A stretch of DNA of 51,536 bases from Oligoflexus sp. (GTDB lineage Bacteria; Bdellovibrionota_B; Oligoflexia; Oligoflexales; Oligoflexaceae): the NCBI GenBank assembly GCA_014377445.1, contig JACMPP010000111.1, positions 1 to 51,536 of the forward strand, given 5' to 3'. Each line of letters begins with the position of its first letter. The stretch's first letter is position 1. A program made the position numbers and the translations under genes. This document shows, in pieces, positions 35,755 to 44,907 of this stretch. Below the pieces are notes generated by a model. It worked only from the letters and a program-made list of their open reading frames with translations, was not told the origin of the DNA and did no database searches.

Positions 35755-36798
35755 TTAACGACCTGTTACAGAATTTTTCTTAAAGGCTTCCTTCAAATCA
35801 TCACTTGCCATCTTCTGAGCTTTTTTCGCATCATCAACAACTGCCGCCATACCAAAGAACTCATGAGTAACGCCTTCATAGTTCTTGTAGTTAACTTTCA
35901 CGCCTTGTTTCTCCATTTTTTCAGCCAGGCCTTTGCCCTCCGAACGCAAAGGATCGATTTGAGCCGTAATGATCGTTGCAGGATTCAAGCCTTTGAAGTT
36001 TGCGCCAAGCAAATTGATGCGCACGTCCATCGCTTCAGCCGGTGTTTTCATATAATTTTGAACAAACCAGGCCATCATGGGTTTGCTCAAGGGTTTCGCA
36101 TCAGCTTCTTCTTTATAGGAGGAAGAATTCATATCGTTGCCAGCAACCGGGTAGACCAGGACTTCATGCAGAGGAATCTTAATCCCCTGATCCCTTGCCT
36201 TGATTGCAACGTTTAGGGCCAGATTTCCACCAGCACTTTCACCGGCAACGGCGATACGGGTTGGATCGGCTCCTAGGCTTACAGCATTTTTAAGCGCCCA
36301 CTGGTAGGCAGCATAAGCATCATCATGAGCGGCGGGGAACTTATTCTCAGGCGCTTTGCGATACTCAACCGAGAGGAAGACGGCATCGGTCATCTCAGCG
36401 AGGGATCTAGGCGTCGCATCGTAAGTATCGTTCGTTGCGATAACAAATCCACCGCCGTGGAAGTAGACGACGAGCGGTCGATTCGCAGAACGCGTGGTAG
36501 GCTTGTAAACCCTTGCGGCGATTTTCCCAGAGGCGCCATCGATCATAATGTCTTCGCTGGTCACCTTGGTCGTATCCGCTTTGATTTTGCGTTTCTCCAT
36601 CAGCGATTTCACGGCATCCGCCGGAGTCGGTTGCTTTCTGGCTTCTTCCGCCGAGAGCGTTTCGATCGGCTTGCCACCTTTGGCAGCCAGCTCATCGAGT
36701 ACCGCTTTCATCTGGGCGTTAGGTTTATCGGCAGCAAAGGCTAAAGAAGCCGATGAGGCGATCGTAAAACTCAAAGTCACTTTCGATACTAAATTCAT
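35755..36798 (-). CDS. Secreted esterase/lipase of the HSL (HGGG) family
   Basis: 347 residues with a Sec signal peptide (cleavage near AFAADK). The hormone-sensitive-lipase-type alpha/beta hydrolase fold is complete: YFHGGGFV (oxyanion hole, ~113-119), VEYRKAPENKFPAAHDDA, GESAGGN (nucleophile Ser, ~183-189), AQIDPLRSEG (catalytic Asp) and GVTHEFFG (catalytic His). It should hydrolyse short-chain esters in the periplasm or outside. The upstream alcohol dehydrogenase is on the same strand, 49 bases away with its own ribosome site, so the two may be co-transcribed. Confidence 0.88.
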   Translation of the reverse strand: MNLVSKVTLSFTIASSASLAFAADKPNAQMKAVLDELAAKGGKPIETLSAEEARKQPTPADAVKSLMEKRKIKADTTKVTSEDIMIDGASGKIAARVYKPTTRSANRPLVVYFHGGGFVIATNDTYDATPRSLAEMTDAVFLSVEYRKAPENKFPAAHDDAYAAYQWALKNAVSLGADPTRIAVAGESAGGNLALNVAIKARDQGIKIPLHEVLVYPVAGNDMNSSSYKEEADAKPLSKPMMAWFVQNYMKTPAEAMDVRINLLGANFKGLNPATIITAQIDPLRSEGKGLAEKMEKQGVKVNYKNYEGVTHEFFGMAAVVDDAKKAQKMASDDLKEAFKKNSVTGR

Positions 36799-36847
36799 GC
36801 GAGACTCCTCAAATGTTTGGTCGAAAATTCCATTCCAATATTGAAAA

Positions 36848-37954
36848 TCAGTGCGAGGTCAAACCCAGTTTGCCCGCAAGGGTTTTCTCTTCATGTTTGT
36901 CTTTGATGGAGGCCATATCGATCACGTAGCGAAAGTCGATTTCCCCACGGTCGATCTCATCAAAGGCATCATTGATCCGGTCGACTGTGATGATCTTGGT
37001 ATTGGGAACAATCTTGTGCTTACTGCAGAAATCGAGCACTTCCTGCGTTTCAGCGATACCCCCGATCAAAGATGTGGAAAGCGTTCTGCGATCGGTAATC
37101 ATTTTGCTTAAATCGATCGGCTTGGTGAGAGGCGCGATGCAACCGACGATCGTTATCACACCATCGCGTTTTAAGAGAGTTGTGTAGGGGTTGACATCAT
37201 GGGGCTGCGGGATGGTACTCAGGATGAAGTCGAGGGAGCTTTCATTTCTCTTCATCTCTGCATCATCGCTCGAGAGAATCGTATGTTTCGCGCCCATGGC
37301 GAGAGCATCCTCACGCTTTTCCGCAGAGGTCGTGATCACGGTAACTTCGGCGCCCATAGCGTTCGCAATCTTGACTGCCATGTGCCCTAAGCCACCTAAA
37401 CCGACGATCCCGACTTTATGCCCCTTGCCCACTTTCCAGTGTTTTAGTGGCGAGTAAGTGGTCACACCCGCACAAAGTATTGGGCCTGCATCAGAAGGAT
37501 CGATATTTTGAGGAATGGTGAGAACGAAGTCGTCACGGACAACGATGCTGTTGGAGTAGCCACCAAGGGTATTATTTTCCTTCGTTGGATTCCTCATATT
37601 TCCGTTGTACGTCGCCAGGAAACCTTTTTCGCAGTACTGCTCAAGACCTTCCTTGCATGCGGAGCATTTATGGCAGGAGTCGACCATGCAACCAACCCCA
37701 ACGACATCACCGACTTTAAATTTCATTACATTCGATCCGATTCTTTCGACCGTCCCGATGATCTCGTGACCTGGCATGCAGGGGTAGACCGTGTTCTTCC
37801 ATTCATTGCGTGCCTGGTGGACGTCCGAATGACAAATCCCACAGTGACTAATAGCGATCTGAACTTCGTTGATTGCGGGTTCTTCCCGAGTGAATTCATA
37901 TGGTTTTAGCGAAGCGTGAGCTGATTTCGTTGCGTACCCGATGGCATTGATCAT
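36848..37954 (-). CDS. Zinc alcohol dehydrogenase (YahK/cinnamyl-alcohol type)
   Basis: 368 residues from ATG 37954; the first eight codons of the longer frame are not family-like. A medium-chain NAD(P)-dependent dehydrogenase reducing aldehydes or oxidising alcohols. Catalytic zinc ligands: HCGICHSDVH and the PGHEIIG His/Glu. Structural zinc loop: GCMVDSCHKCSACKEGLEQYC. The nucleotide-binding GLGGLGHMAVKIANAMG lies near residue 185. The CGICHSDVH, structural zinc and RDDFVLTIP regions match YahK/AdhC-type aldehyde reductases. A palindrome at 38047-38064 lies upstream. Confidence 0.9.
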   Translation of the reverse strand: MINAIGYATKSAHASLKPYEFTREEPAINEVQIAISHCGICHSDVHQARNEWKNTVYPCMPGHEIIGTVERIGSNVMKFKVGDVVGVGCMVDSCHKCSACKEGLEQYCEKGFLATYNGNMRNPTKENNTLGGYSNSIVVRDDFVLTIPQNIDPSDAGPILCAGVTTYSPLKHWKVGKGHKVGIVGLGGLGHMAVKIANAMGAEVTVITTSAEKREDALAMGAKHTILSSDDAEMKRNESSLDFILSTIPQPHDVNPYTTLLKRDGVITIVGCIAPLTKPIDLSKMITDRRTLSTSLIGGIAETQEVLDFCSKHKIVPNTKIITVDRINDAFDEIDRGEIDFRYVIDMASIKDKHEEKTLAGKLGLTSH

Positions 37955-38046
37955 GACAATCCTCTTCCCAAATTGCATTGGTGATCTCAGATCCGAACTG
38001 ACCTAAGGGATGTTTGGCTGTATGCAATTGCTATGCCCCAGCGCTC

Positions 38047-38064
38047 CTACATGATCTCATGTAG
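38047..38064. promoter_or_regulatory. Palindrome upstream of the alcohol dehydrogenase, candidate operator
   Basis: CTACATGA-TC-TCATGTAG is a perfect 8-base inverted repeat, 93 bases before the dehydrogenase start in the only free space (37955-38171) between it and the next gene. Its size and symmetry suit a dimeric regulator. No regulator gene is adjacent. Confidence 0.45.
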
Positions 38065-38130
38065 AAATTCAGGGAGGGATTAGGATTTTGAGGGGAAAAT
38101 TGGCTGAAATGATGAAGGGCAAGGACTACA

Positions 38131-38162
38131 GTGTAGGCAATACATAATGGATTGACCTACAC
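38131..38162 (-). terminator. Weak hairpin after the class V PLP gene
   Basis: GTGTAGG (38131-38137) pairs with CCTACAC (38156-38162) ten bases beyond the minus-strand stop. The loop is 18 bases and no T-run follows, so a terminator role is uncertain. Confidence 0.35.
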
Positions 38163-38171
38163 CGTCAGAGA

Positions 38172-39320
38172 TCACCGACCTTTAAGGAGCGACAGAAAAT
38201 TTTCGACATCTTTAATGTCATTGTGCGCGTGAGGGGCCACGCGAACGCCGGGTCCGCGACGGGCATAGCTCGTCTTGTTCTTTACCAAGCTTTCGATAAT
38301 GGCATCAACTGTCTTGAGAGGTGACTTCTCGCTCGGACTGAAATTCACAATGGGCGTCATCTGGCGCTCACCATTCGAGGCAGTAATTTGATAGTCAAGC
38401 GCCCGGAGTCCATCGCTCAGTTTCTGCGCAAGGTCTAATGCGGTCTTCTGAATGGTTTCAACCTTGCAACGCTGGATCAGATCAGCCGAGGCTCCCAGAG
38501 CGATGATTTCCAGGACCTGCTTCGATCCCGCCTCAAATCGCAAAGCGTCCTGCTTTGGTGTACAGCTAAGATCGGTTGGATCCTCGCAGGTTCCGAAGGT
38601 GTAGGCGCCCACGTTATGTGGAATAAGCTGCCGCGCGCGCTCTTGCTTGATGCAGAGATAGCCGACACCGACGGGAGATGTCATCCACTTATGCGATCCA
38701 CCCACAACGGCATCAATACCAAGACCGCGAAAGGAAAAGGGCAGAACGCCAATGCCCTGAAAGGCGTCCACCACAGTCCAGATCCCGCGCGATTCCGCAA
38801 AAGCTGCGAGGGCTTTGAGATCAGAAATCGCGCCGGATTGGAACTGAATCCAGGAAATGGCTATGACGCGCGTCCGGTCACTGACTTTGGCCAGAAGCTT
38901 CTCGATCGGTGTCGCCATCATTGGATCGGATTCAACAAGAGTGAGGTCAGCTCCAGCCCGCTTGCAGGCCTCTTGCCAGGGATAGAGATGCGAACCATAT
39001 TCCTGGTCCCACATAATCACTTCCTGCCGAGGCTTTAGATTCAGATGAAAAGCGATCTGGCTCACGGCGTTGGCTGTACTTTGAAAGAAAGCTATGGAAC
39101 CCGGCTCGGCATCGAGAAATCGGGCCAGCTGCTTTCGGGCGTTATCCACAGCTTCTAAATACGCCGCATCACAAAACATCCCTTCGCGCCGATAACGCTC
39201 CACCCAGTAATGCACCACGGCTTCCGCCTCGATATTGATCGGCGAAAGACCTGCGTTATTCAAATGAGTCAGACCTGGGTCGGTCTTAAAGAAGCTGCGA
39301 AATTCTCCAATAGGGCTCAT
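38172..39320 (-). CDS. Class V aminotransferase-fold PLP enzyme, candidate sulfoxide lyase of the ovothiol operon
   Basis: 382 residues, the usual size for class V PLP enzymes (cysteine desulfurase, EgtE, isopenicillin-N-epimerase-like). Landmarks: PGLTHLNNAGLSP, SIAFFQSTANAVSQIAF, ISWIQFQSGAISDL, VVDAFQGIGVLP, and GGSHKWMTSPVGVGYL with the PLP Lys at residue 211. RRGPGVRVAPHAHND closes the C-terminus. The ergothioneine lyase EgtE is of this family, and the ovothiol pathway needs a PLP lyase (OvoB) to cleave the OvoA product. Being third in the ovoA operon, three bases after the decarboxylase gene, this is the natural candidate; the assignment is inferred from context. Confidence 0.8.
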   Translation of the reverse strand: MSPIGEFRSFFKTDPGLTHLNNAGLSPINIEAEAVVHYWVERYRREGMFCDAAYLEAVDNARKQLARFLDAEPGSIAFFQSTANAVSQIAFHLNLKPRQEVIMWDQEYGSHLYPWQEACKRAGADLTLVESDPMMATPIEKLLAKVSDRTRVIAISWIQFQSGAISDLKALAAFAESRGIWTVVDAFQGIGVLPFSFRGLGIDAVVGGSHKWMTSPVGVGYLCIKQERARQLIPHNVGAYTFGTCEDPTDLSCTPKQDALRFEAGSKQVLEIIALGASADLIQRCKVETIQKTALDLAQKLSDGLRALDYQITASNGERQMTPIVNFSPSEKSPLKTVDAIIESLVKNKTSYARRGPGVRVAPHAHNDIKDVENFLSLLKGR

Positions 39321-39323
39321 CGT

Positions 39324-40763
39324 TCAGACCTTTTCAACAAAAGAGAACAACCAGGCAGTCAGCTCATCCAAATCACTTTGCTGAGTGCGAAACCCGAGGA
39401 TACAGGTCCGAATGACAAACTGCCCCCGAATCTCACAGGCCGTGAGAAAGAATTTCCCCGTGCTGTTGACGGCGGTAAACAACTGCCGCGTTTTCTCACT
39501 ACTGGGATCGTTCTTAAGACGCCAGGCGAAGAGCGATAGATCCGGCTTCGCAATTATTTCAAAGGCACCGTGATCCTCAAGCGCAGCACACATCACGCGC
39601 GCCTGCTGCCACTTCGCGGCCAGGTGCGCCCGAAAACTGGAAAGACCAAAGACCTTGAGCGACATCCACAGACGAAGCCCCCGAAAGTCCCGGGAAAGCT
39701 CGGGTGAAATATCTGAATATTCAAGACGCATATGTCCCGCATCGTAAGGGGGCATGTACGAGGCATCGAGACCACGGGGCCAACGAATCGCCTTTACGTC
39801 TTTGATCAACAAGGCTCCCGTGCCATAGGGCATACAGAAGGCTTTATGAGGATCGAGAGAAAGAGAATCCCCTCGTTCCAGCCCATGCAAAATCTTCGCT
39901 TCCGGCAAAACCTTAAAGAATCCACCGTAAGCACCGTCGACATGAAACCAAATATTCTCGCGCGCACAAAGATCCGCCAGATCATTGAGAGGATCCACGC
40001 GACCGAGGTTGGTCGTCCCAGCCGTGCCCACCAGCATGATCGGTGTGAGCCCCCTGGCCTTATCCTCGCGTATACGATCAGCCGCCCCCTGCGGATTCAA
40101 GCGACCGTCTTCACTCGCAAGGACCGCCGTTTCCTCAGGCATGAAGCCGGCGGCAAACAAGGCTTTGCCGATGCAATGATGCGCTTGATCCGAGACATAG
40201 ATCCGCCTCTTTCCAAGAGGTGCGGGCCGCGCCTCGCGCGCTGCTAACACAGCGGAAAAGATCGCCAGGGATGATCCTGTGGTTAAGAGACCTGATCCGG
40301 CTTTTGGCCAGTCCATCATCGTCATGAGCCAGCGGATCGTCTGATCTTCCAGCTGCACAGCGGCCGGAGCCGTTGTAAAAGTTCCGGTATAAGGATTCAA
40401 GAGCATCGCCAGTGACTGGCCGATGGCCGCCACGGGGTTGGCCGCTCCGGCAACGTAGGCTAGATAAGTGGGGTGACCGACGACCTGCCCGTCAGAGCCC
40501 AGATCCTTGATCAAATCCTTCACCACGGATTCGAGAGCAACGCCTTGTTCGGGAGGCGTCGCATCTGTAAAAGGATGCACCCAATCCTTCTTCACACTGT
40601 GCGTGAGAGCATCATGTGCTAGACCAGCTGGTGCAAGCGAAGCTATGCCTTCCCACCAAGGACCGATCTGTTTCGCAAAATCCGAGAATGCAGCTTCTAT
40701 CTGCGCAGCTGACCAGTCAAAGGGCGAAGAAGAAGATGATGATGAGTATGGTTCTTCACTCAC
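39324..40763 (-). CDS. Group II PLP-dependent amino acid decarboxylase-like protein
   Basis: 479 residues, of the aromatic-amino-acid/histidine/glutamate decarboxylase family. Visible are HPTYLAYVAGAANPVAAIG, the site-specific DQAHHCIGKAL His, LVGTAGTTNLGRVDPL, WFHVDGAYGG (Asp binding the pyridine N) and SLDPHKAF with the PLP Lys at residue 307. GFRTQQSDLDEL is the usual C-terminal Arg region. TTGSSLAIF replaces the common TSGGSxAN, so it is a divergent member. It starts inside the ovoA stop (four-base overlap), so it is translationally coupled. The poly-Ser N-terminus is coded by a TCA/TCT run. Substrate unknown; a histidine-derived thiol is possible from context. Confidence 0.85.
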   Translation of the reverse strand: MSEEPYSSSSSSSPFDWSAAQIEAAFSDFAKQIGPWWEGIASLAPAGLAHDALTHSVKKDWVHPFTDATPPEQGVALESVVKDLIKDLGSDGQVVGHPTYLAYVAGAANPVAAIGQSLAMLLNPYTGTFTTAPAAVQLEDQTIRWLMTMMDWPKAGSGLLTTGSSLAIFSAVLAAREARPAPLGKRRIYVSDQAHHCIGKALFAAGFMPEETAVLASEDGRLNPQGAADRIREDKARGLTPIMLVGTAGTTNLGRVDPLNDLADLCARENIWFHVDGAYGGFFKVLPEAKILHGLERGDSLSLDPHKAFCMPYGTGALLIKDVKAIRWPRGLDASYMPPYDAGHMRLEYSDISPELSRDFRGLRLWMSLKVFGLSSFRAHLAAKWQQARVMCAALEDHGAFEIIAKPDLSLFAWRLKNDPSSEKTRQLFTAVNSTGKFFLTACEIRGQFVIRTCILGFRTQQSDLDELTAWLFSFVEKV

Positions 40764-43129
40764 GATTCGCGTCTCCAGAGACTATAATAAAGGCGCCCCA
40801 CCGCTGCCAAATCTTTCGCAGGTCGTTCCACATGGAAACAGCGTCCATCCTCGATCCGCTTAAATCTAACTCCCATTGCATCACCCAGCTGATTCGATTC
40901 GATCCATAGCGTGCGAGGCGTGGAGCGTTCTGACCAGGAGAAGCGGTCTGCGATCAATACGAAGCCACCGACTTTCACCAGGCCGCGCTCGCCACTCAAG
41001 CGACTCAAAAGACCTTTGGGAGAAGGGAGCTGGCTCAATACCCGGTTGATGACGACAAGATTGAAATCATTATACTCGGCCGGCAGGCTACCCGCATCCG
41101 ACTGACGCCACTCGAGGTTCTTCAAAGCTTCGGGCTCGAGTGAGAAGGTCATCTCTTCGCCCGTATCAGGACTTATGCATTCGACCTTGCCTTCTTTTTG
41201 CCACTCTTTAGCCGTATCGATCGCGAGTTTGGAAATATCAACGCCTAAAGTTCGATAACCCATTTGCGCCAATCGATAGGTCAAAGCCCCGACTCCGGAG
41301 CCCACTTCCAAAATGCGGCTCTCAGCGTTGAGAGAGGATTTCACATGCTCACGAATAAGCTTCGGAAAGACGTTTCTTGTCAGTTTCTCAGGACTGATCA
41401 TCGCTTCGATCAAAAGTTCCTCGTCGCGCGAGAAGGATGCGAAGAGCTGTTGTCTCCGCGTCTTGCTCTCGTCCTTTAGATCATCATCAGCTTTTTCGAT
41501 AAGCTGGAGCGCACCGTGGTTATCCGGAACCAAAGGATCGACCAGGCGGAAGCCCGCATGCTGTCCAAAATGAGGCCGGAAATGAAAGCGTGCATGGACT
41601 GAGGCCTCATCGCCCGCACTGACAAAGCTTCCCCCCATGATCATCTGATGGAGACCATCGAAGCAAGGCGTGCTGAAGTCATCATAAAGGTGATGCACCT
41701 GAAAGCCCGGAAGAAATTGAAAATGATCTTCCAACCACTGCCAGACGTTGCCGAAGACATCAACAAATTTCTCCGACTTTTCACCACCGACGGGCCCTTC
41801 GCTCCCATGCTTCAAGCTGCTGTTGACTGATTTGCGATCCAAGGCATGGAAAGCGGCTTCAATATCCTTTGGTGATGCGCCGGGCGCATGTTCACGACGC
41901 AGACTGTGGTGCTCCGCTTCGGTCAACAGTCGCAAAGGACAGATGCGTTGCTCCTTCTCGCTCTTCCAGGCCGCGAAGGCTTTCGCTTCGTGATAGTTGG
42001 CATTCACGGGCCAATCCCAGGCCATCGTTACGACTTCAAAACAAGTGCGCAGAGCATACTGGTGTGCGCCCTGCGGGCCGATCGGAACCCAAAAGCTTGG
42101 CCATTTGACGTTTCTAAACGTCCTCCAGCGCCAGCCTTCCTCCGACCAATATTTCTGGTCGCGATAGCCACCGTCTTTAACGAACTCATGGTATTCACCG
42201 TTGCTGATTAGCTGGCGATTGGCGGCAAAATCCCGGACCTTCGCTTCGCGACGACCGTACTCGTTATCCCAGCCAAAGGTGGGGAAGCTCAGATCCTTGC
42301 CAATGACCACAGAGGTCGCGCTTTGTTTCATAAAAGGATTCTCGGGATAATCGATCCCGGCCTTGGGATTCTTCCAGACAGCATTTGAATCCAAAGCTTT
42401 GGCCGTGGGATGCAAATGCGGAAATCCAGGGTGTCGACGCACAAGGTTAGCCGGAAGTTCGCGAATAAGGACCGAAGAAGTCTCGAGATGAATGCGCTCA
42501 TGCTCAAAGCCCATGACGAGCGCCCAGAGCGGAGACTCAATTGTGATCGGAGGATGGTTATCACCGAGGTCCGGATGTGTGGCGATGACCTTTGATACGA
42601 TCTGATAGCACTCTTTGCGATAATTAAAGCAGTGCTCCATGTCAGGCCATTCCATCTCGTTCTTTGATAGATCGTCCCAACTCATTTCATCGACGCCGGT
42701 TTCAAAGAGGCGTTCGTGGTAAGGATGCACGGTCTTCTCAATCAGGCCCGCCACGTGAAGCTTGTTCACATAGAGCACGGCCGGATGGGTGTAGTAGAAT
42801 ATCAGGGGATGCCGGAGATTGTGATAAGGCGGACGATAAAAAGCCTCTTCGTTCACCAGGCAGGCAAAGAGGAGTTCGGTCAGCATCCAACCGTTATCGA
42901 AGTAGGCCTGAACTTCCGCCCGGGTGCAGTTATTGAGATTGGGAATCCGCAGACCATGAACGGGCGCCTCTCCTTTCGCGAGAGGATTCGGTCCGGTCCA
43001 CCAGTTTGTGTCGCGAGGGAAACTGAGCTTATTTCGCCCCATATTCCTCCGCCAGGTCTCCGTCTCGACAGCTATGACCGAGCTGGTATTGAGATCGAGA
43101 TTTGGATTTCGCGTGAGATTGCTCGACAT
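40760..43129 (-). CDS. ovoA: 5-histidylcysteine sulfoxide synthase / mercaptohistidine methyltransferase
   Basis: 789 residues from ATG 43129, chosen because GGAG lies nine bases upstream; a longer frame adds 12 unlikely residues. OvoA couples His and Cys with O2 to 5-histidylcysteine sulfoxide, and its C-terminal domain methylates the thiolhistidine, giving ovothiol A after PLP-lyase cleavage. Diagnostic segments: WWTGPNP, NNCTRAEVQAYFDNGWMLTE, EEAFYRPPYHNLRHP, HPAVLYVNKLHVAGL, ETGVDEMSWDDLSKNEMEWP, and GFEHERIHLETSSVLIRELP, giving the iron motif HxxxHxE near residues 207-213. A FGE-like domain spans ~270-540 and a SAM methyltransferase ~555-789 (LEVGSGVGALTYRL). It is the first gene of a three-gene operon and diverges from pyrE. 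Confidence 0.95.
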   Translation of the reverse strand: MSSNLTRNPNLDLNTSSVIAVETETWRRNMGRNKLSFPRDTNWWTGPNPLAKGEAPVHGLRIPNLNNCTRAEVQAYFDNGWMLTELLFACLVNEEAFYRPPYHNLRHPLIFYYTHPAVLYVNKLHVAGLIEKTVHPYHERLFETGVDEMSWDDLSKNEMEWPDMEHCFNYRKECYQIVSKVIATHPDLGDNHPPITIESPLWALVMGFEHERIHLETSSVLIRELPANLVRRHPGFPHLHPTAKALDSNAVWKNPKAGIDYPENPFMKQSATSVVIGKDLSFPTFGWDNEYGRREAKVRDFAANRQLISNGEYHEFVKDGGYRDQKYWSEEGWRWRTFRNVKWPSFWVPIGPQGAHQYALRTCFEVVTMAWDWPVNANYHEAKAFAAWKSEKEQRICPLRLLTEAEHHSLRREHAPGASPKDIEAAFHALDRKSVNSSLKHGSEGPVGGEKSEKFVDVFGNVWQWLEDHFQFLPGFQVHHLYDDFSTPCFDGLHQMIMGGSFVSAGDEASVHARFHFRPHFGQHAGFRLVDPLVPDNHGALQLIEKADDDLKDESKTRRQQLFASFSRDEELLIEAMISPEKLTRNVFPKLIREHVKSSLNAESRILEVGSGVGALTYRLAQMGYRTLGVDISKLAIDTAKEWQKEGKVECISPDTGEEMTFSLEPEALKNLEWRQSDAGSLPAEYNDFNLVVINRVLSQLPSPKGLLSRLSGERGLVKVGGFVLIADRFSWSERSTPRTLWIESNQLGDAMGVRFKRIEDGRCFHVERPAKDLAAVGRLYYSLWRRES

Positions 43130-43388
43130 AGACTGAACTCCTGGAATTGCACAGCACCGAGGCACATATAGGAAAACCTAGGTTGCTATTTTCCCACAAA
43201 AGCGTGGCGTGCGAAAGAAATTACGCTTCAGCGGACCGGACGGTTAAGCTTTTTCTGAGAAATTATCATTTAGTTATAGAGGCTTAGGCTTATAAATTGG
43301 ATGCAATTTAAAATCACGTGAGTCCCCAGTTTAGTCTTTCTCATCCATGGTGTAGGATTCGCGCAAACAATGCGTGAGGAAGAGATCC
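43130..43388. promoter_or_regulatory. Divergent promoter region of ovoA and pyrE
   Basis: 259 bases without a gene. The middle (43240-43310) is AT-rich and the likely place for both promoters. GAGGAAGAG lies just before the pyrE ATG, and GGAG before ovoA. No palindrome or riboswitch pattern was recognised. Confidence 0.4.
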
Positions 43389-44069
43389 ATGACGAGCTCA
43401 ACGTTTGCCGATTTCGTTATTAACAATGAAGTCATTGGCTTCTTCGACCAGCCGATTACTCTTAAAAGCGGGCGCCAAAGCCATTTTTATGTCAATTGGC
43501 GGCGGGCAAGTAACGACGCATTCCTTCTCGACACGTTGACTGACTTTCTGGTCGATTTCATACAAGAGCAAGGCCTCCAATTTGAGACACTTTACGGAGT
43601 GCCAGAAGGGGCTACTAAAACAGCCATTATAGCTGCTTTTAAGTTGGCCAAACGCTCCCGAGACTTCAAGGTCGGCTCGCACATTATTGCAATGGGCCGC
43701 GCCAAACCCAAGCTTCACGGCGATCCGGCTGATCGCTTTTTCATTGGCGCCCCCAAAGCGGAAACCTACGTTTTGGAAGATACCGTGACAACCGGGCTCT
43801 CGCTCTTTCAGTGCCTCGATCAATTGATCGAAGCCGGTATCGATGTGAAGGGTGTCATCAGTCTCACCGATCGCTGCGAAGTGAGAGACGATGGACTCAC
43901 GGCTGCGCAATATCTCGCGAAGCATTATCAAGGCAAAATCAGCTATCATCCATTGAGTCGGGCGCCGGAGCTTTTAGCCCAGGCCATTCGCCAGCAGAAG
44001 CCGCCGATGGGCATCATCAAGGCTCTCGCCGAGGAACTCCATCTCAACCCCAGCGACTTGGGAGCGTGA
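43389..44069 (+). CDS. pyrE: Orotate phosphoribosyltransferase
   Basis: 226 residues from ATG 43389 (GAGGAAGAG upstream); five codons of the longer frame precede it. It transfers ribose-5-phosphate from PRPP to orotate, giving orotidine 5'-phosphate. Family features: LKSGRQSHFYVNWR near the N-terminus, TLYGVPEGATKTAIIAAF, and the PRPP loop TYVLEDTVTTGLSL, then VISLTDRCEVRDDG. The chain is slightly longer than the typical ~210 residues. It is followed by pyrF after three bases, so the last two steps of UMP synthesis are co-expressed. Confidence 0.9.
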   Translation: MTSSTFADFVINNEVIGFFDQPITLKSGRQSHFYVNWRRASNDAFLLDTLTDFLVDFIQEQGLQFETLYGVPEGATKTAIIAAFKLAKRSRDFKVGSHIIAMGRAKPKLHGDPADRFFIGAPKAETYVLEDTVTTGLSLFQCLDQLIEAGIDVKGVISLTDRCEVRDDGLTAAQYLAKHYQGKISYHPLSRAPELLAQAIRQQKPPMGIIKALAEELHLNPSDLGA

Positions 44070-44072
44070 ACC

Positions 44073-44870
44073 ATGGGTGACAAAAATTTTCGTGAGCTCT
44101 GGGCGGATGCAGTTCAAAAAAAATCGAGCCTTTTGTGTGTGGGCATCGATGCGGCCGAACCTGGTCAACGCGGATCCAGCTCAATTACGGCCGGCGTAAG
44201 CAAACTCGATTGGACTCTAGGCATCGTCGATCAGGTGGCGCCTCATGCCGCCGCGATCAAAATCAATCGCAACTACTACAAAGACCTGTCGCGAATCGAA
44301 ATGCAAAAACTCACCTCTCGCATTCGTGGCCATGGCATGCTCAGTATCGATGATACGAAGCTTGCCGACATTGGTGATACCAACGCGGCGGCCATCTATC
44401 ATGCGAAGGTGGAAGGATACGATGCCCTCACCTATGCGCCTTTTCCTGGCAATGCCCTGCAGACCGCCGCGGAGGCTCGTCAGCAGAACATCGGCCTCAT
44501 CATGCTCGTCCTGATGTCGAACCCCGAATTCAAGCTCATGAAGGATGCCCAAATCGAAGGCAAGCCTTTCTATCTCTTCCTCGCCGAGCAGGCGGCCAAG
44601 GGCGATGTCGACGGTGTTGTAATTGGTGCGCCCAGCCCGAGTAACCACATTCAAGCGGCAGAACTCGACGCTCTCGCGCAAAAGCTTTCCTCGGCCACGA
44701 TTCTTGTTCCGGGTATCGGAGCGCAAGGCGGCGAAATTGGACCGATTTTACAGCGTTTTGGACGTCGTACGATCGTCAATGTGGGTCGTGCCATCATCTA
44801 TGCAGATAATCCAGGCGCCGAAGCCAAAAACTATCGCGATGCAATTCATAAAGAACTCGCTCAATTCTGA
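44073..44870 (+). CDS. pyrF: Orotidine 5'-phosphate decarboxylase
   Basis: 265 residues. It decarboxylates OMP to UMP. The core LCVGIDAAEPGQR, KINRNYYKDLSR, and the catalytic SIDDTKLADIGDTN (Asp-x-Lys-x-x-Asp set) are visible, followed by ALTYAPFPG, VVIGAPSPSNHI, LVPGIGAQGGEIG and NVGRAIIYADNP at the phosphate site. The length and the PGIGAQGG pattern are of the longer pyrF subfamily found in actinobacteria and some proteobacteria. Tightly linked to pyrE. The hydroxylase gene follows 84 bases later. Confidence 0.92.
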   Translation: MGDKNFRELWADAVQKKSSLLCVGIDAAEPGQRGSSSITAGVSKLDWTLGIVDQVAPHAAAIKINRNYYKDLSRIEMQKLTSRIRGHGMLSIDDTKLADIGDTNAAAIYHAKVEGYDALTYAPFPGNALQTAAEARQQNIGLIMLVLMSNPEFKLMKDAQIEGKPFYLFLAEQAAKGDVDGVVIGAPSPSNHIQAAELDALAQKLSSATILVPGIGAQGGEIGPILQRFGRRTIVNVGRAIIYADNPGAEAKNYRDAIHKELAQF

Positions 44871-44907
44871 CTTGCGGTTTAGAGCGTCTTTTCGGATTGT
44901 AGAAGCG

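Noticed and set aside
40723..40745. TCA/TCT trinucleotide run at the decarboxylase start as a phase-variation switch
   Set aside because: A three-base repeat changes only the number of Ser residues and cannot shift the frame.
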